Part shown: positions 36,761 through 49,288 of the stretch, piece after piece | Numbering within the stretch: the first letter of the stretch is position 1 | Layout: each line of letters opens with the position of its first letter | Assembly (NCBI RefSeq): GCF_019237615.1 | Contig: NZ_JAFAGT010000060.1 | Span: forward strand, 62,001-126,000 | DNA: 64,000 nt | Source: Roseateles sp. | GTDB lineage: Bacteria; Pseudomonadota; Gammaproteobacteria; Burkholderiales; Burkholderiaceae_C | Direction: 5' to 3' | The notes under the pieces: model-generated | What the model was told of the DNA's origin: nothing | What the model saw: the letters and a program-made list of their open reading frames with translations, nothing else | Databases searched by the model: none | Translations under genes and position numbers: made by a program

Positions 36761-38272
36761 TCAGCCCGGCAGTTTCAGCAGCCCGAACGGCCCCCGCCCC
36801 GCCGCCGCCGTGATCAGCCCCAGCACGCGCGTGGGCTCGCTGCCCAGCCAGTCCCAGCGGAAGCGCCAGCCCCAGTTGCCGCCCAGCACGCCGGGAATGT
36901 TCATGCGGTGGGCGCTGCCCAGGCCCAGCACATCCTGCAGCGGGTAGACGGCCATGTTGGCCACCGAGTTGGCGCAGGCGCGGATCATGGCCCAGTGCAC
37001 GTCGTGCTCGCCGCAGGCGAGGTAGGAGCCCGCGAATGCGCGCTCGCGGGGCCTGGCCTGGTCCCACCAGCCACGCACGGTGTCGTTGTCATGCGTGCCG
37101 GTGTAGGCCACGGACGCGCGAGGCCAGGTATGCGGCAGGAACTCGTGGTCAGCCTCGGCGCCGAACGCGAACTGCAGGATCTTCATGCCGGGGAAGCCAC
37201 AGCCGTCGCGCAGCGCGTGCACGTCGTCGGTGATGAAGCCCAGATCCTCGGCGACGATGGGCAGCGGCCCCAGCGCAGCCTTGATGGCGTCGAACAGCGC
37301 CATGCCGGGACCCGTGACCCAGCGGCCGCGCGTGGCGTCGGGGCTGTCGCCGGGGATCTCATAGTAGCCGGCGAAGCCGCGGAAGTGGTCGATGCGGAAC
37401 ACGTCTGCCTGGCTCAGTGCGCGGCGGATTCGGGCCGTCCACCAGGCGTAGCCCTCCTCGGCCATCCTGTCCCAGCGGTACAGCGGATTGCCCCAGCGCT
37501 GGCCCAGCGGGCCGAGGTCGTCCGGCGGCACGCCGGCCACCACGGTGGTCTGGAAGCTTTCGTCGAGGGCGTAGAGATCGGGGCGCGACCAGCAGTCGGC
37601 GCTGTCGTGGGCGACGAAAATGGGCAGGTCGCCCATCAGGTGTACGCCGCGCGCGTTGGCGTAGGCCTTCAGCGCGCCGGCCTGCTGGTCGAACTGCCAT
37701 TGCACGAACTGCCAGAACGCGATCTCGTCGGCGTACTGCTTGCGGGCCTTGGCCAGGGCCTTGGGCTCTCGCGTTTTCAGGCCGTCGGCCCAGGTCCACC
37801 ATGGCTGGCCGTTCAGCGGCGAGCGTATGGCCATGAAGAGCACGTAGTCGTCCAGCCAGCTCTGCTGCGCCTCGCACCAGGCGGCAAAGGCGTCACGGTC
37901 CACCGCACTGCCGCCCGCGAAGAAGCCGGTGGCGGCAGCGCGCAGTTGCTGCTCGCGCCAGGGCGTGACGCGGCCGTAGTCGACCTGCTCGCCGTTGAAC
38001 GGCGGCACCTCGGGCTGCGCCAGCCATCCCTTGGCGACCAGCGGCTCCAGCGCCACCATCCAGGGGCTGCCGGCAAAGGCCGACACACCCTGGTAGGGGC
38101 TGTCGCCGGGGCCAATGGGCGTGGTGGGCAGCAGCTGCCAGATGGACTGTCCGGCGGCCTGCAGCCAGTCGACGAAGCGGTAGGCGTCGGGCCCGAAGTC
38201 GCCCATGCCATGCGGGCCGGGCAAAGAGGTGATGTGCAGCAGCACACCGGACGAGCGTTGGTTCAGGTTCAT
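36761..38272 (-). CDS. malQ: 4-alpha-glucanotransferase (amylomaltase, GH77)
   Basis: This cytoplasmic enzyme transfers alpha-1,4-glucan segments between maltodextrins and releases glucose, making chains long enough for GlgP. The 503-residue protein is the short amylomaltase form and starts MNLNQRSSGVLLHITSLPGP. Motifs: nucleophile Asp in DVFRIDHFRGFAGYYEIP, acid/base Glu in PIVAEDLGFIT and Asp in AYTGTHDNDTVRGWW. It also has the family stretch GNPLYRWDRMAEEGYAWW. The start overlaps the glgX stop by four bases (38269-38272). It is the last gene of the glgP-glgB-glgX-malQ operon. Confidence 0.97.
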   Translation of the reverse strand: MNLNQRSSGVLLHITSLPGPHGMGDFGPDAYRFVDWLQAAGQSIWQLLPTTPIGPGDSPYQGVSAFAGSPWMVALEPLVAKGWLAQPEVPPFNGEQVDYGRVTPWREQQLRAAATGFFAGGSAVDRDAFAAWCEAQQSWLDDYVLFMAIRSPLNGQPWWTWADGLKTREPKALAKARKQYADEIAFWQFVQWQFDQQAGALKAYANARGVHLMGDLPIFVAHDSADCWSRPDLYALDESFQTTVVAGVPPDDLGPLGQRWGNPLYRWDRMAEEGYAWWTARIRRALSQADVFRIDHFRGFAGYYEIPGDSPDATRGRWVTGPGMALFDAIKAALGPLPIVAEDLGFITDDVHALRDGCGFPGMKILQFAFGAEADHEFLPHTWPRASVAYTGTHDNDTVRGWWDQARPRERAFAGSYLACGEHDVHWAMIRACANSVANMAVYPLQDVLGLGSAHRMNIPGVLGGNWGWRFRWDWLGSEPTRVLGLITAAAGRGPFGLLKLPG

Positions 38273-40341
38273 ACGTGGCGCAAGACGATGAGTGAGCGGG
38301 CCGGCACGTTCAGTGGCTGGCCGGGAAGGACGAGGGGCGCGGCCGATTCGCCGCTGCTGTCGAGCACCAGCCGCCAGGGACCGTTGCAGAGCAGGAAGGG
38401 CAAGGCCTCGGGCTCGGGGTTGAAGACGATCATCAGCCGCGGCGCGTCGGCGCCGGCCTCGCGCAGCTGGGCGCCGAAGGCGCGCTGGCCGGCGTCGTGC
38501 CAGTCATGCGGCGCCATCTCGCGGCCGCTGGGCCCGTACCAGGCGATGCCGGCATCGCCCGGTGCGTTGGCGAACCAGCGCGGGTGGCGCAGCAGCGGCT
38601 CGGCGGCGCGCAAGGCCAACGCCTGGGCTACCAGTTCGGTCATGCGGTCGTCGGCCTCGGGCCAGTTCAGCCAGGCCGTCTCGTTGTCCTGGCAATAGGC
38701 ATTGTTGTTGCCGCGCTGGCTGTTGGCGATCTCGTCGCCGGCGCACAGCATGGGTGTACCCTGGGCCAGCAGCAGCGTCGCCAGCAGCGCGCGGCGCACG
38801 CGCTCGCGGGTGGCGTTGATGGCGGCGTCTGCCGTCGGGCCCTCGGCGCCGAAGTTGGCACACAGCTCGCCGTCGCGGCCGTCGCGGTTGTCCTCGCCGT
38901 TGGCCTGGTTGTGCTTGGTCGAATAGCTCGTCAGGTCGGCCAGCGTGAAGCCGTCGTGCACGGCGACGAAGTTGACCGACGCGGCGGGCCTGCGCTGGCC
39001 ATGGTGAAAGACGTCGCTGGACGCCATGAAGCGCCGCGCCAGCTCACCGCGGCCGACGCCCGCACCGAGCCAGTAGCCGCGCACCGCATCACGGAACTTG
39101 TCGTTCCATTCCAGGAAGCGGCCGGGAAAGCGGCCCAGCTGGTAGCCGTCGTGGCCGGCATCCCAGGGCTCGGCGATCAGGTGCACGCCGGCCAGCACGG
39201 GATCCTGCCGCAGCGCCGTGAAGAAGGCGGCCCCCGGGTCATAGCCCTGGCTGGTGCGGCCCAGCACAGGCGCGAGGTCGAAGCGGAAGCCGTCCACGCC
39301 CAGCTCGGCGACCCAGTAGCGCAGCGAGTCGAGCACGAACTGCGTCACGCGCGGATGGGCGCAGTTCAACGTGTTGCCGCAGCCGGTCAGGTTCTCGCTG
39401 CGGCTGCGGTCCTCGGACACCAGCCGGTACCAGGTCGCGTTGTCCAGGCCACGGAAGGACAGCGTGGGGCCGAACTCGTTGCCCTCCGGCGTGTGGTTGT
39501 AGACGACGTCCAGCACCACCTCCAGGCCGGCTTCGTGCAGCCCATCCACCATGTGGCGGAACTCGGCCGTCACGGCGGTCGGGTCGTCGCGGTGGGTGGC
39601 CTGCGCCCATCGCGGATCCGGGCAGAAGAAGCCCAGCGTGTTGTAGCCCCAGTAGTTTTGCAGTCCGCGCTCGGCGAGATGGGGCTCGGCGATGCAGTAC
39701 TGGATGGGCAGCAGCGACAGCGTCGTGACGCCCAGGCGCCGGAAGTGCGCAATGGCCGCGGGATGGGCCAGGCCGGCGTAGCAGCCACGCAAGTCCTCGG
39801 GCACGCCGGGCAGCAGCCTGCTGAAGCCCTTGACGTGAACCTCGTAGAGCACGATGTCGCTGGCCGCGCGGCGCGGCGGGTGGGCGCGGGCGGGTGCCAC
39901 GGGCATTGGCGCCACGCGCGCCTTCAGCGCCTGCACCGCGTTGTCGCGCATGTCCAGTGAACGCGGACCGTCGGGATGGCCCAGCTCGTAGCCATGGTGC
40001 TCGGCGCGCCAGTCGAAGTGGCCGACGATCTCGCGGGCGTACGGGTCCAGCAGCAGCTTGTGTGGATTGAAGCGCTGGCCCTGCTCCGGCGCATAAGGGC
40101 CATGGGCGCGCAGGCCGTAGACCAGGCCGGGGCCCGCGCCGGGCAGGAAGCCGTGGAAGACGCCATCAGAGGGGCCGCACAGCGCGTAGCGGCGCAGCTC
40201 GCGCTGGCCTTCGGCATCGAAGATGCACAGCTCGATGCGCGTCGCGTGCTCGCTGGCGACGGCGAAGTTGACGCCGCCATCACGGGCAAGCGCGCCCAGC
40301 GGCTCGTGCCAGCCGGGATGCAGGTCAGGCAGGTGCGCCAT
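38269..40341 (-). CDS. glgX: Glycogen debranching enzyme GlgX (GH13_11)
   Basis: This cytoplasmic isoamylase-type enzyme cuts alpha-1,6 branches of phosphorylase limit dextrin. The 690-residue protein has a CBM48 N-terminal domain (VNFAVASEHATRIELCIFDA) and the GH13 barrel: VYEVHVKGFSRLLPGVPEDL, LDVVYNHTPEGNEFGP, nucleophile Asp (VDGFRFDLAPVLGR), acid/base Glu (HLIAEPWDAG) and FVAVHDGFTLADL. The ATG at 40341 (MAHLPDLHPGWHEPLGA) lies 11 bp after the glgB stop; a longer frame runs through glgB and is rejected. Its stop overlaps malQ. Together with GlgP and MalQ it degrades glycogen or imported branched dextrins. Confidence 0.96.
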   Translation of the reverse strand: MAHLPDLHPGWHEPLGALARDGGVNFAVASEHATRIELCIFDAEGQRELRRYALCGPSDGVFHGFLPGAGPGLVYGLRAHGPYAPEQGQRFNPHKLLLDPYAREIVGHFDWRAEHHGYELGHPDGPRSLDMRDNAVQALKARVAPMPVAPARAHPPRRAASDIVLYEVHVKGFSRLLPGVPEDLRGCYAGLAHPAAIAHFRRLGVTTLSLLPIQYCIAEPHLAERGLQNYWGYNTLGFFCPDPRWAQATHRDDPTAVTAEFRHMVDGLHEAGLEVVLDVVYNHTPEGNEFGPTLSFRGLDNATWYRLVSEDRSRSENLTGCGNTLNCAHPRVTQFVLDSLRYWVAELGVDGFRFDLAPVLGRTSQGYDPGAAFFTALRQDPVLAGVHLIAEPWDAGHDGYQLGRFPGRFLEWNDKFRDAVRGYWLGAGVGRGELARRFMASSDVFHHGQRRPAASVNFVAVHDGFTLADLTSYSTKHNQANGEDNRDGRDGELCANFGAEGPTADAAINATRERVRRALLATLLLAQGTPMLCAGDEIANSQRGNNNAYCQDNETAWLNWPEADDRMTELVAQALALRAAEPLLRHPRWFANAPGDAGIAWYGPSGREMAPHDWHDAGQRAFGAQLREAGADAPRLMIVFNPEPEALPFLLCNGPWRLVLDSSGESAAPLVLPGQPLNVPARSLIVLRHV

Positions 40342-40352
40342 TCGAGCCGGGA

Positions 40353-42545
40353 CTAGATCGGGACAAAGAACAGCGTGGCCAGCGGCGGCAGGTTGATCGT
40401 GATGGACAGGCGCCGGCCATGCGCCGGCTGGGCCTGCACCGGCAGGCCCGCGGCCGCGACGCCGTTGCCCATGTTGCTGCCGCCGTAGTAGGCCGAGTCG
40501 GTGTTCAGCGCCTCGCGCCAGGCCGTGACGCCGTCCGGCACGCCCAGCGAATAGCCCTCGCGTGGCACGGGCGTCATGTTGCAGACCACCAGCACCATGC
40601 GGCCCGTGCCGTCGCGGCGCACCCAGGCGTAGATGGAATGCTCGGCGTCGTGCGAGCTGATCCACTCGAAGCCGCCGCTCTCGCAGTCCAGCCGGTGCAG
40701 CGCCGCATGCTCGCGGTAGAGCTTGTTGAGGTCGCGCACCAGGCGCTGCACGCCGGCATGGCGATCGTCCTCCAACAGGCCCCAGGGCAGCGCCTCGGCA
40801 TGGTTCCATTCGTTGCGCTGCGCGAACTCCTGGCCCATGAAGAGCAGCTTCTTGCCCGGATGGCCCCACATGAAGCCGTAGTAAGCGCGCAGGTTGGCAA
40901 ACTTTTGCCAGTCGTCGCCCGGCATCTTGCCGAGCATGGAGCCCTTGCCGTGCACCACCTCGTCGTGCGAGATGGGCAGCATGAAGTTCTCGCTGAACGC
41001 ATAGATCAGGCCGAAGGTCATCTTGTCGTGATGCCAGCGGCGGTTGATCGGGTCCTCGGCCATGTAGCGCAAGGTGTCGTTCATCCAGCCCATGTTCCAC
41101 TTGTAGTGAAAGCCCAGGCCGCCGGCATAGGTGGGCGCCGAGACGCCGGGGAAGCTGGTGCTCTCCTCGGCCACCGTGACGGCGCCCGCGATCTCGCCCA
41201 CATGCTCGTTCATCTCACGCAGCATGGCGATGGCCTCAAGGTTCTCGCGGCCGCCGCGGAGGTTGGGGATCCAGTGCCCTTCGGGCCGCGAGTAGTCGCG
41301 GTAGAGCATGCTGGCCACTGCGTCCACGCGCAGGCCGTCCACGCCCCAGCGCTCTATCCAGTACAGCGCGCTGCCGATCAGGAACTCGCGCACCTCGGTG
41401 CGGCCGAAGTTGTAGATCAGCGTGTTCCAGTCGCGATGCAAGCCCTCCTTGGGGTCAGCGTACTCGTACAGCCGCGTGCCGTCGAACTCGGCCAGGCCAT
41501 GGGCATCCATGGGGAAATGCGCCGGCACCCAGTCCAGCAGCAGGCCCAGGCCCCGCTCGTGGCAGGCCTTGACGAAGCGCGCGAAACCCTCGGGCGGGCC
41601 GAAACGGGCGCTGGGCGCGTACATGCCCAGCGTCTGGTAGCCCCAGGAGGCGTCGAAGGGATGCTCGGTGACGGGCATCAGCTGCACATGCGTGAACCCC
41701 ATGTCGGCCGCGTAGGCGGGCAACTGCTCGGCGAGTTCGTCCCAGGTTGGAAACCCCTCGTTGGCGCCTGCCACGCCGCGGCGCCAGGAGGCGGCGTGCA
41801 CCTCGTAGACGCTGATGGCCACGTGGCGCTGGTTGGCGCGCTCACGCTGGCGCGGCAGCGGCGTGGGCTCGGGCAGGGGTGCGACGATGCTGGCCGTCTC
41901 GGGCCGCAGCTGGGCGCGGCGGGCGTAGGGGTCGGCCTTCAGCGGCAGCAGCGCGCCGTTGCCATTGACGATCTCGAACTTGTAGAGATCGCCCTCGCCC
42001 GCATGCGGCACGAAGATCTCCCACACGCCGGCCGCATGCCGCAGCCGCATGGCGTGGCGGCGACCGTCCCAGTTGTTGAAGCTGCCGACCACGCTGACGC
42101 GCCGTGCATTGGGCGCCCAGGCCGCGAAGCGCACGCCGCTGACCTCGCCATGCTGGACCAGGTGCGCGCCCAGGCTCAGCCAGGGGCGGAAGTTGCGCCC
42201 CTCGGCGAAGGCCGTCAGGTCCTCGTCGGCCAGCTGCGGGTAGAAGGCATAGGGGTCGGCATACACCGCCTCGTCACCCTCCCCGCCCTGCCAGCGCACC
42301 GCCAGCCGGTAGTCGAAACGGTGCTTGCGGCGCGGCACCTGGGCTTCGAAGAAGCCGGGACGGCGCTGCGCCATCTCGACAAGGCGCTTGCCGCTGTCGG
42401 CGTCGAGCAGCGCCACGTCCGTCGCGCCGGGCAGCAGCGCGCGCGCCCACAGCCTCCCCGCCTCGTCCGCGTGCAGCCCCAGCCGGGAGAAGGGATCGGC
42501 GTGGCGGCCCGCCAGCAGGGCGTCGAGGTCGGCTTCGTTGAGCAT
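40353..42545 (-). CDS. glgB: 1,4-alpha-glucan branching enzyme (GH13_9)
   Basis: This cytoplasmic enzyme makes alpha-1,6 branches in glycogen. The 730-residue protein has two N-terminal beta domains (N1 and CBM48; VRFAAWAPNARRVSVVGSFN) and the catalytic barrel. Motifs: nucleophile Asp in WGVDGLRVDAVASMLYRDYS, acid/base Glu in VTVAEESTSFPG and Asp in FMLPISHDEVVHGKGSM. Length is that of the N1-containing E. coli type. The ATG overlaps the glgP stop by one base (TGATG). It is the only glycogen-building gene here; glgA and glgC are not in the window, so synthesis of linear glucan must be encoded elsewhere, or the enzyme remodels imported dextrins. Confidence 0.97.
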   Translation of the reverse strand: MLNEADLDALLAGRHADPFSRLGLHADEAGRLWARALLPGATDVALLDADSGKRLVEMAQRRPGFFEAQVPRRKHRFDYRLAVRWQGGEGDEAVYADPYAFYPQLADEDLTAFAEGRNFRPWLSLGAHLVQHGEVSGVRFAAWAPNARRVSVVGSFNNWDGRRHAMRLRHAAGVWEIFVPHAGEGDLYKFEIVNGNGALLPLKADPYARRAQLRPETASIVAPLPEPTPLPRQRERANQRHVAISVYEVHAASWRRGVAGANEGFPTWDELAEQLPAYAADMGFTHVQLMPVTEHPFDASWGYQTLGMYAPSARFGPPEGFARFVKACHERGLGLLLDWVPAHFPMDAHGLAEFDGTRLYEYADPKEGLHRDWNTLIYNFGRTEVREFLIGSALYWIERWGVDGLRVDAVASMLYRDYSRPEGHWIPNLRGGRENLEAIAMLREMNEHVGEIAGAVTVAEESTSFPGVSAPTYAGGLGFHYKWNMGWMNDTLRYMAEDPINRRWHHDKMTFGLIYAFSENFMLPISHDEVVHGKGSMLGKMPGDDWQKFANLRAYYGFMWGHPGKKLLFMGQEFAQRNEWNHAEALPWGLLEDDRHAGVQRLVRDLNKLYREHAALHRLDCESGGFEWISSHDAEHSIYAWVRRDGTGRMVLVVCNMTPVPREGYSLGVPDGVTAWREALNTDSAYYGGSNMGNGVAAAGLPVQAQPAHGRRLSITINLPPLATLFFVPI

Positions 42546-45067
42546 CAGCGGTTCAGACTCTTCACGGACCAGACATGCTCCACGTACTCGGCGATCGTGC
42601 GATCGGACGAGAACGGGCCCATGCCGGCGATGTTGCGCAGCGCGCGCTCGGCCCAGGCGGCGCGGTCGGCAAACAGCGCATCGACCTTGGCCTGGGTGGC
42701 GGCGTAGTCGGCGAAATCGGCCATCAGCAGGTAGACGTCCCGGTGCAGCAGGCTGTCAACCAGCGCGCGGTAGCGCTCGGTGTCGCCGTTACTGAAGACG
42801 CCCGCCGCGATGGCATCGATGACGCGCTTGAGCTGGCGATTCTCTTCGACATACAGGCGCGGGTCGTAGCCCAGCTGCTTGATCTTGGCCACCGCGTCGG
42901 CGCGCAGGCCGAACACGAACATGTTCTCCACGCCCATGGCCTGGGCCATCTCGATGTTGGCGCCGTCCCAGGTGCCTATGGTCAAGGCGCCGTTCATGCC
43001 GAACTTCATGTTGCCGGTGCCCGAGGCCTCGGTGCCGGCCGTCGAGATCTGCTCCGACAGGTCGGCCGCCGGGATGACGTTCTCCGCCAGCGAGACCCCG
43101 TAGTTGGGCAGGAAGACGAGCTTGAGCTTGTCGCCCACGCGCGAGTCGCTGTTGACGACGCGGGCCACATCATGGGCCAGGCGCACGATGCTCTTTGCCA
43201 TCTGGTAGGCCGAAGCGGCCTTGCCGGCAATGATGACGGTGCGCGGCACCCAGTTCGCGTCGGGGTCGTCGCGTATGGCCTGGTAGCGGCTGATGACGTA
43301 AAGCAGGTTGAGCAACTGGCGCTTGTACTCGTGGATGCGCTTGATCTGCACGTCGAACAGGCTGTCGACGTTGACCGCCAGGCCCAGCTCGCGGCGGATC
43401 ACGGCGGCCAGGCGCTGCTTGTTGGCACGCTTGACGGCCAGGAATTCCTCGCCCAGCTCGCGGTTGGCAGCCAGCGACCCGAGCTCGGCCAGTTCGGCGA
43501 GGTCGCGTCTCCAGCCGTCGCCGATACGCCCGTCCAGCAGCGCGGACAGCAGCGCGTTGGCCTGCTGCAGCCAGCGGCGCGGCGTGACGCCGTTGGTGAC
43601 GTTGTGGAAGCGCTCGGGCCAGAGGCGGGCGTAGTCGGCGAAGATGGTCTGCACCATCAGCGCAGAGTGCAGCGCGGCCACACCGTTGACACGGTGCGAG
43701 GCCACCAGCGCCAGCGCCGCCATGCGCACGCGCCGCTCGCCGCCATGGCGGCCCTCGTCGATGAGCGAGACGCGCGCGGCCAGCGCGTCGTCACCGGGGA
43801 AGCGCGCCCGCACCTCGTCCAGGAAGCGTTGGTTGATCTCGTAGACGATCTCGAGATGGCGCGGGAGCAGTTGCTCGAACATGCGCACCGGCCAGGTCTC
43901 CAGCGCTTCGGGCATCAGCGTGTGGTTGGTGTAGGCCACCGCCTGGCGGGTGATCTTCCAGGCCTCGTCCCAGCCCAGGCCATGCTCGTCCAGCAGCAGG
44001 CGCATCAGCTCGGCGGGCGCAAGAGCCGGATGGGTGTCGTTGAGGTGGATGGCGTTGGCGCGGCCCAGGTTGTGCAGCGAGCCGAACTCGCGCAGATGGC
44101 GCGCGATGAGGTCTTGCAGCGATGCACTGACGAGGAAGGCCTCCTGCTTGAGGCGCAGCTCGCGGCCGGCCTCCGTGGAATCGTCCGGGTAGAGCACCCA
44201 GTTCAGCGCGTCGGCCTGCAGCTGGTGGCGCGCCGCGCGGGCATGGTCACCTTCGCTGAAGGGCTTGAACTCGATGGGCGCGGCCATGGCCTGCCACTGG
44301 CGCAGCGTGGACACCCGCGCGCTGTGGTGGGCCGGCACGATGAAGTCGAAGGCCTGGGCCTCGATGCTGTCGGCCGGCATCCAGCGCCGCACCCCCGAGG
44401 CGTCGGCCTCGACACGACCGCCGAAGCCGACGGGATAGCGCAGGTCGTGGCGCGGCAGCTCCCAGGCGGGCGAGTCGCGCATCCAGTCGTCGGGCTGCTC
44501 CAGCTGGTGCCCCTGCTGGATGGCCTGCGAGAACATGCCGTAGCGGTAGCGCAGGCCGTAGCCGAAGGCCGGCAGCTCCAGCTCGGCGAAGCTGTCCAGG
44601 AAGCAGGCCGCCAGCCTGCCGAGGCCGCCGTTGCCCAGGGCGGCGTCGGGCTCGCGCTCCAGCACGTCGCCCAGCGCCAGGCCCTGCTCGGCCAGCCTGG
44701 CCTCCAGCGGCTCGACCAGCCGCAACGCACTCAGGGCATTGGACAGCGCGCGCCCCATCAGGAACTCCATCGACAGGTAGTGCACGCGGCGCACCGGCGC
44801 CTTGTCTCCGCGCCGGGCGTCTTCGGCCTGCGTGGCGGCCCAGCGGCGGGCCAGCGTCTCGCGGCAGGCCTGTGCCGCGGCATGCAGGGCGGCCTGGGGT
44901 GTGGCGCCATGGCTGCTCTGCGCCAGCTCGCGCTCGTAGGCCGCCTCGAAGGCGGTGCGCAAGGCCTGGTCTTCGGGCGACAGGGCGGGCGGCTTCTTCA
45001 TCGCGGTGGCAGCCTTGGGCCTGCGCTGCACGGGCGGCGCGGAGCCGAGGCGGGTTGGGGTGTTCAT
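42545..45067 (-). CDS. glgP: Glycogen/maltodextrin phosphorylase (GT35)
   Basis: This cytoplasmic PLP enzyme releases glucose 1-phosphate from non-reducing ends of alpha-1,4-glucan. The 840-residue protein shows the early HYLSMEFLMGRALSNAL motif, the ALGNGGLGRLAACFLDS region, catalytic IHLNDTHPALAPAELMRL and the PLP-lysine motif EASGTGNMKFGMNGALTIGT. It heads the glgP-glgB-glgX-malQ operon and is divergent from malK; the shared 290-bp region carries two candidate operators, one (45151) on its side. The ATG at 45067 gives a slightly long, basic N terminus; a later Met (MKKPPALSPEDQ) is possible. It could be called malP. Confidence 0.96.
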   Translation of the reverse strand: MNTPTRLGSAPPVQRRPKAATAMKKPPALSPEDQALRTAFEAAYERELAQSSHGATPQAALHAAAQACRETLARRWAATQAEDARRGDKAPVRRVHYLSMEFLMGRALSNALSALRLVEPLEARLAEQGLALGDVLEREPDAALGNGGLGRLAACFLDSFAELELPAFGYGLRYRYGMFSQAIQQGHQLEQPDDWMRDSPAWELPRHDLRYPVGFGGRVEADASGVRRWMPADSIEAQAFDFIVPAHHSARVSTLRQWQAMAAPIEFKPFSEGDHARAARHQLQADALNWVLYPDDSTEAGRELRLKQEAFLVSASLQDLIARHLREFGSLHNLGRANAIHLNDTHPALAPAELMRLLLDEHGLGWDEAWKITRQAVAYTNHTLMPEALETWPVRMFEQLLPRHLEIVYEINQRFLDEVRARFPGDDALAARVSLIDEGRHGGERRVRMAALALVASHRVNGVAALHSALMVQTIFADYARLWPERFHNVTNGVTPRRWLQQANALLSALLDGRIGDGWRRDLAELAELGSLAANRELGEEFLAVKRANKQRLAAVIRRELGLAVNVDSLFDVQIKRIHEYKRQLLNLLYVISRYQAIRDDPDANWVPRTVIIAGKAASAYQMAKSIVRLAHDVARVVNSDSRVGDKLKLVFLPNYGVSLAENVIPAADLSEQISTAGTEASGTGNMKFGMNGALTIGTWDGANIEMAQAMGVENMFVFGLRADAVAKIKQLGYDPRLYVEENRQLKRVIDAIAAGVFSNGDTERYRALVDSLLHRDVYLLMADFADYAATQAKVDALFADRAAWAERALRNIAGMGPFSSDRTIAEYVEHVWSVKSLNR

Positions 45068-45150
45068 CAGTGCCGACCCCCAGCGACGGGGGCAAGAATG
45101 CTACCCGAGCGGCAGCGCTGGCCCAAGTATCGGGCAGCTCCGCCCTGTTG

Positions 45151-45165
45151 TGTAGTTTGACTACA
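45151..45165. promoter_or_regulatory. Candidate alpha-glucan operator 3 (TGTAGTTTGACTACA)
   Basis: This is the best copy: perfect 6-bp arms TGTAGT/ACTACA around TTG. It is 83 bp upstream of the glgP ATG, within the glgP/malK divergent region. I use it as the type sequence for the other seven sites. Confidence 0.75.
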
Positions 45166-45239
45166 TCGGGAAAACCCGGCAAGTTTTGCAACTCATTGAT
45201 TTAAAACGGTTTCACAAGAATTTACGCGTTCAATCTCTG

Positions 45240-45268
45240 TTGTTATAGGTCGAGATGAAATGTATATT
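45240..45268 (+). promoter_or_regulatory. Sigma70-type promoter of malK-E-F-G
   Basis: TTGTTA (45240-45245) and TATATT (45263-45268) are separated by 17 bp in an AT-rich patch 90 bp upstream of the malK GTG. The -10 hexamer lies inside candidate operator 4, so binding there should block RNA polymerase. Confidence 0.55.
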
Positions 45269-45275
45269 GTCTACA
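45261..45275. promoter_or_regulatory. Candidate alpha-glucan operator 4 (TGTATATTGTCTACA)
   Basis: It matches the site at 45151 at 12 of 15 positions, keeping TGTA and CTACA arms. It overlaps the predicted malK -10 element TATATT and the expected transcription start, as for a repressor. Confidence 0.65.
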
Positions 45276-45357
45276 AACATGGGCGGATAGAAGAAAGTTC
45301 GGACCGCTCGAAGAGACAGGCCGGCCGCACAACGACCGGCGACAGAAAGGTTAGGAA

Positions 45358-46475
<1,118 letters not shown>

Positions 46476-46479
<4 letters not shown>

Positions 46480-47647
46480 AGTTGGGCGCACTGTGGGCCG
46501 CAGCCATGCTGGCCGCGGCGCCGGCGCTCGCCGAAACGCCGCGCTTGCTGGTCTGGATCAATGGCGACAAGGCCTACAACGGCCTGCAGCAGGTCGGCAA
46601 TGCGTTCGAGAAGGTCTCGGGCGTCAAGGTCGTCGTCGAGCATCCGGTGGACCCGACGGACAAGTTCCAGCAGGCGGCCGGCGCCGGCAAGGGGCCCGAC
46701 ATCTTCTGCTGGCCGCATGACCGCGTCGGCGAATGGGCCAAGGCCGGTCTGCTGACGCCGCTGCGCCCGTCGGCCCGGCTGAAGGCTGAGGTCGAGGATC
46801 AGGCCTGGGCCGCGATGAGCTATCGCGGGCGCATCTGGGGCTATCCACTGGCCATCGAGACGACCGGCCTCATCTACAACAAGGCGCTGGTGAGGCGGCC
46901 GCCCGAGAACTGGGACGAGGTCGTGGCGCTGGACAAGCAGCTGCAGGCGCAGGGCAAGCGTGCCATCCTCTGGCATTACAACAAGAGCTTCTTCACCTGG
47001 CCGCTGCTGGCCGGCGCTGGCGGCACCATCTTCGGCCGCGACGCGCAGGGCGACTTCGACGCACGCCAGGTGCACGTCAACGCGCCTGGGGCGCTGCGCG
47101 CCGCGCAGGTGCTGGAGGGCCTGATCCGCAACGGCCAGATGCCCAAGGGCGCCAACTACGCCGAGATGGAGTCCGCCTTCGCCCGAGGCGAGGTGGCCAT
47201 GATGATCTCCGGCCCCTGGGCCTGGGACAACGCGCGCAAGGCCAAGGTTGACTTCGGCGTCGCCCCCATTCCCGCCGTCATCCCCGGCCAGCCAAGCAAG
47301 AGCTTCGTCGGCGTGCTGGGCTGCATGATCGCGGCGCCATCGAAGAACAAGGACCTCGCCAAGGAGTTCATTGAGAACCACCTGATGCGGCCCGAGGCAC
47401 TGAAGGTGCTGGACGCCGATGTCTCGCTGGGCGTGCCGGCCAACAAGGCCTTCTACGCCGAGCTGTCGGTCAACCCGCTGATCGAGGCGAGCATGACCAA
47501 CGCCCGCAACGGCGCCCCCATCCCCAACATCCCCGAGGTGGGCCGCTTCTGGACCGCGATGGACGCGGCGCTGGAGGCCATCACCAACGGGCTGCAATCC
47601 CCCAAGGACGCGCTGGATGGCGCCGCCGCACGGATGCTGCTGAACAA

Positions 47648-47651
<4 letters not shown>
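46476..47651 (+). CDS. malE: Periplasmic maltose/maltodextrin-binding protein
   Basis: This solute receptor delivers maltodextrins to MalFGK. The 391-residue precursor has a Sec signal ([20 protein letters not shown], cleavage near residue 19) and no lipobox. The mature part follows the MalE pattern closely: [68 protein letters not shown] and the C-terminal [20 protein letters not shown]. Length is close to E. coli MalE. The ATG overlaps the malK stop and the stop overlaps the malF ATG, so translation is coupled throughout. Confidence 0.97.

Positions 47652-49287
<1,636 letters not shown>

Positions 49288-49288
<1 letters not shown>

Noticed and set aside
36656-38698. 680-codon plus-strand frame
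   Set aside because: It is antisense to malQ, whose catalytic motifs and overlap with glgX are clear. Long mirror frames are common in such GC-rich DNA.
45068-45357. MalT-type boxes in the glgP/malK region
   Set aside because: No GGGGA(T/G)GAGG-like repeats; the region instead has the TGTAG-N5-CTACA palindromes.
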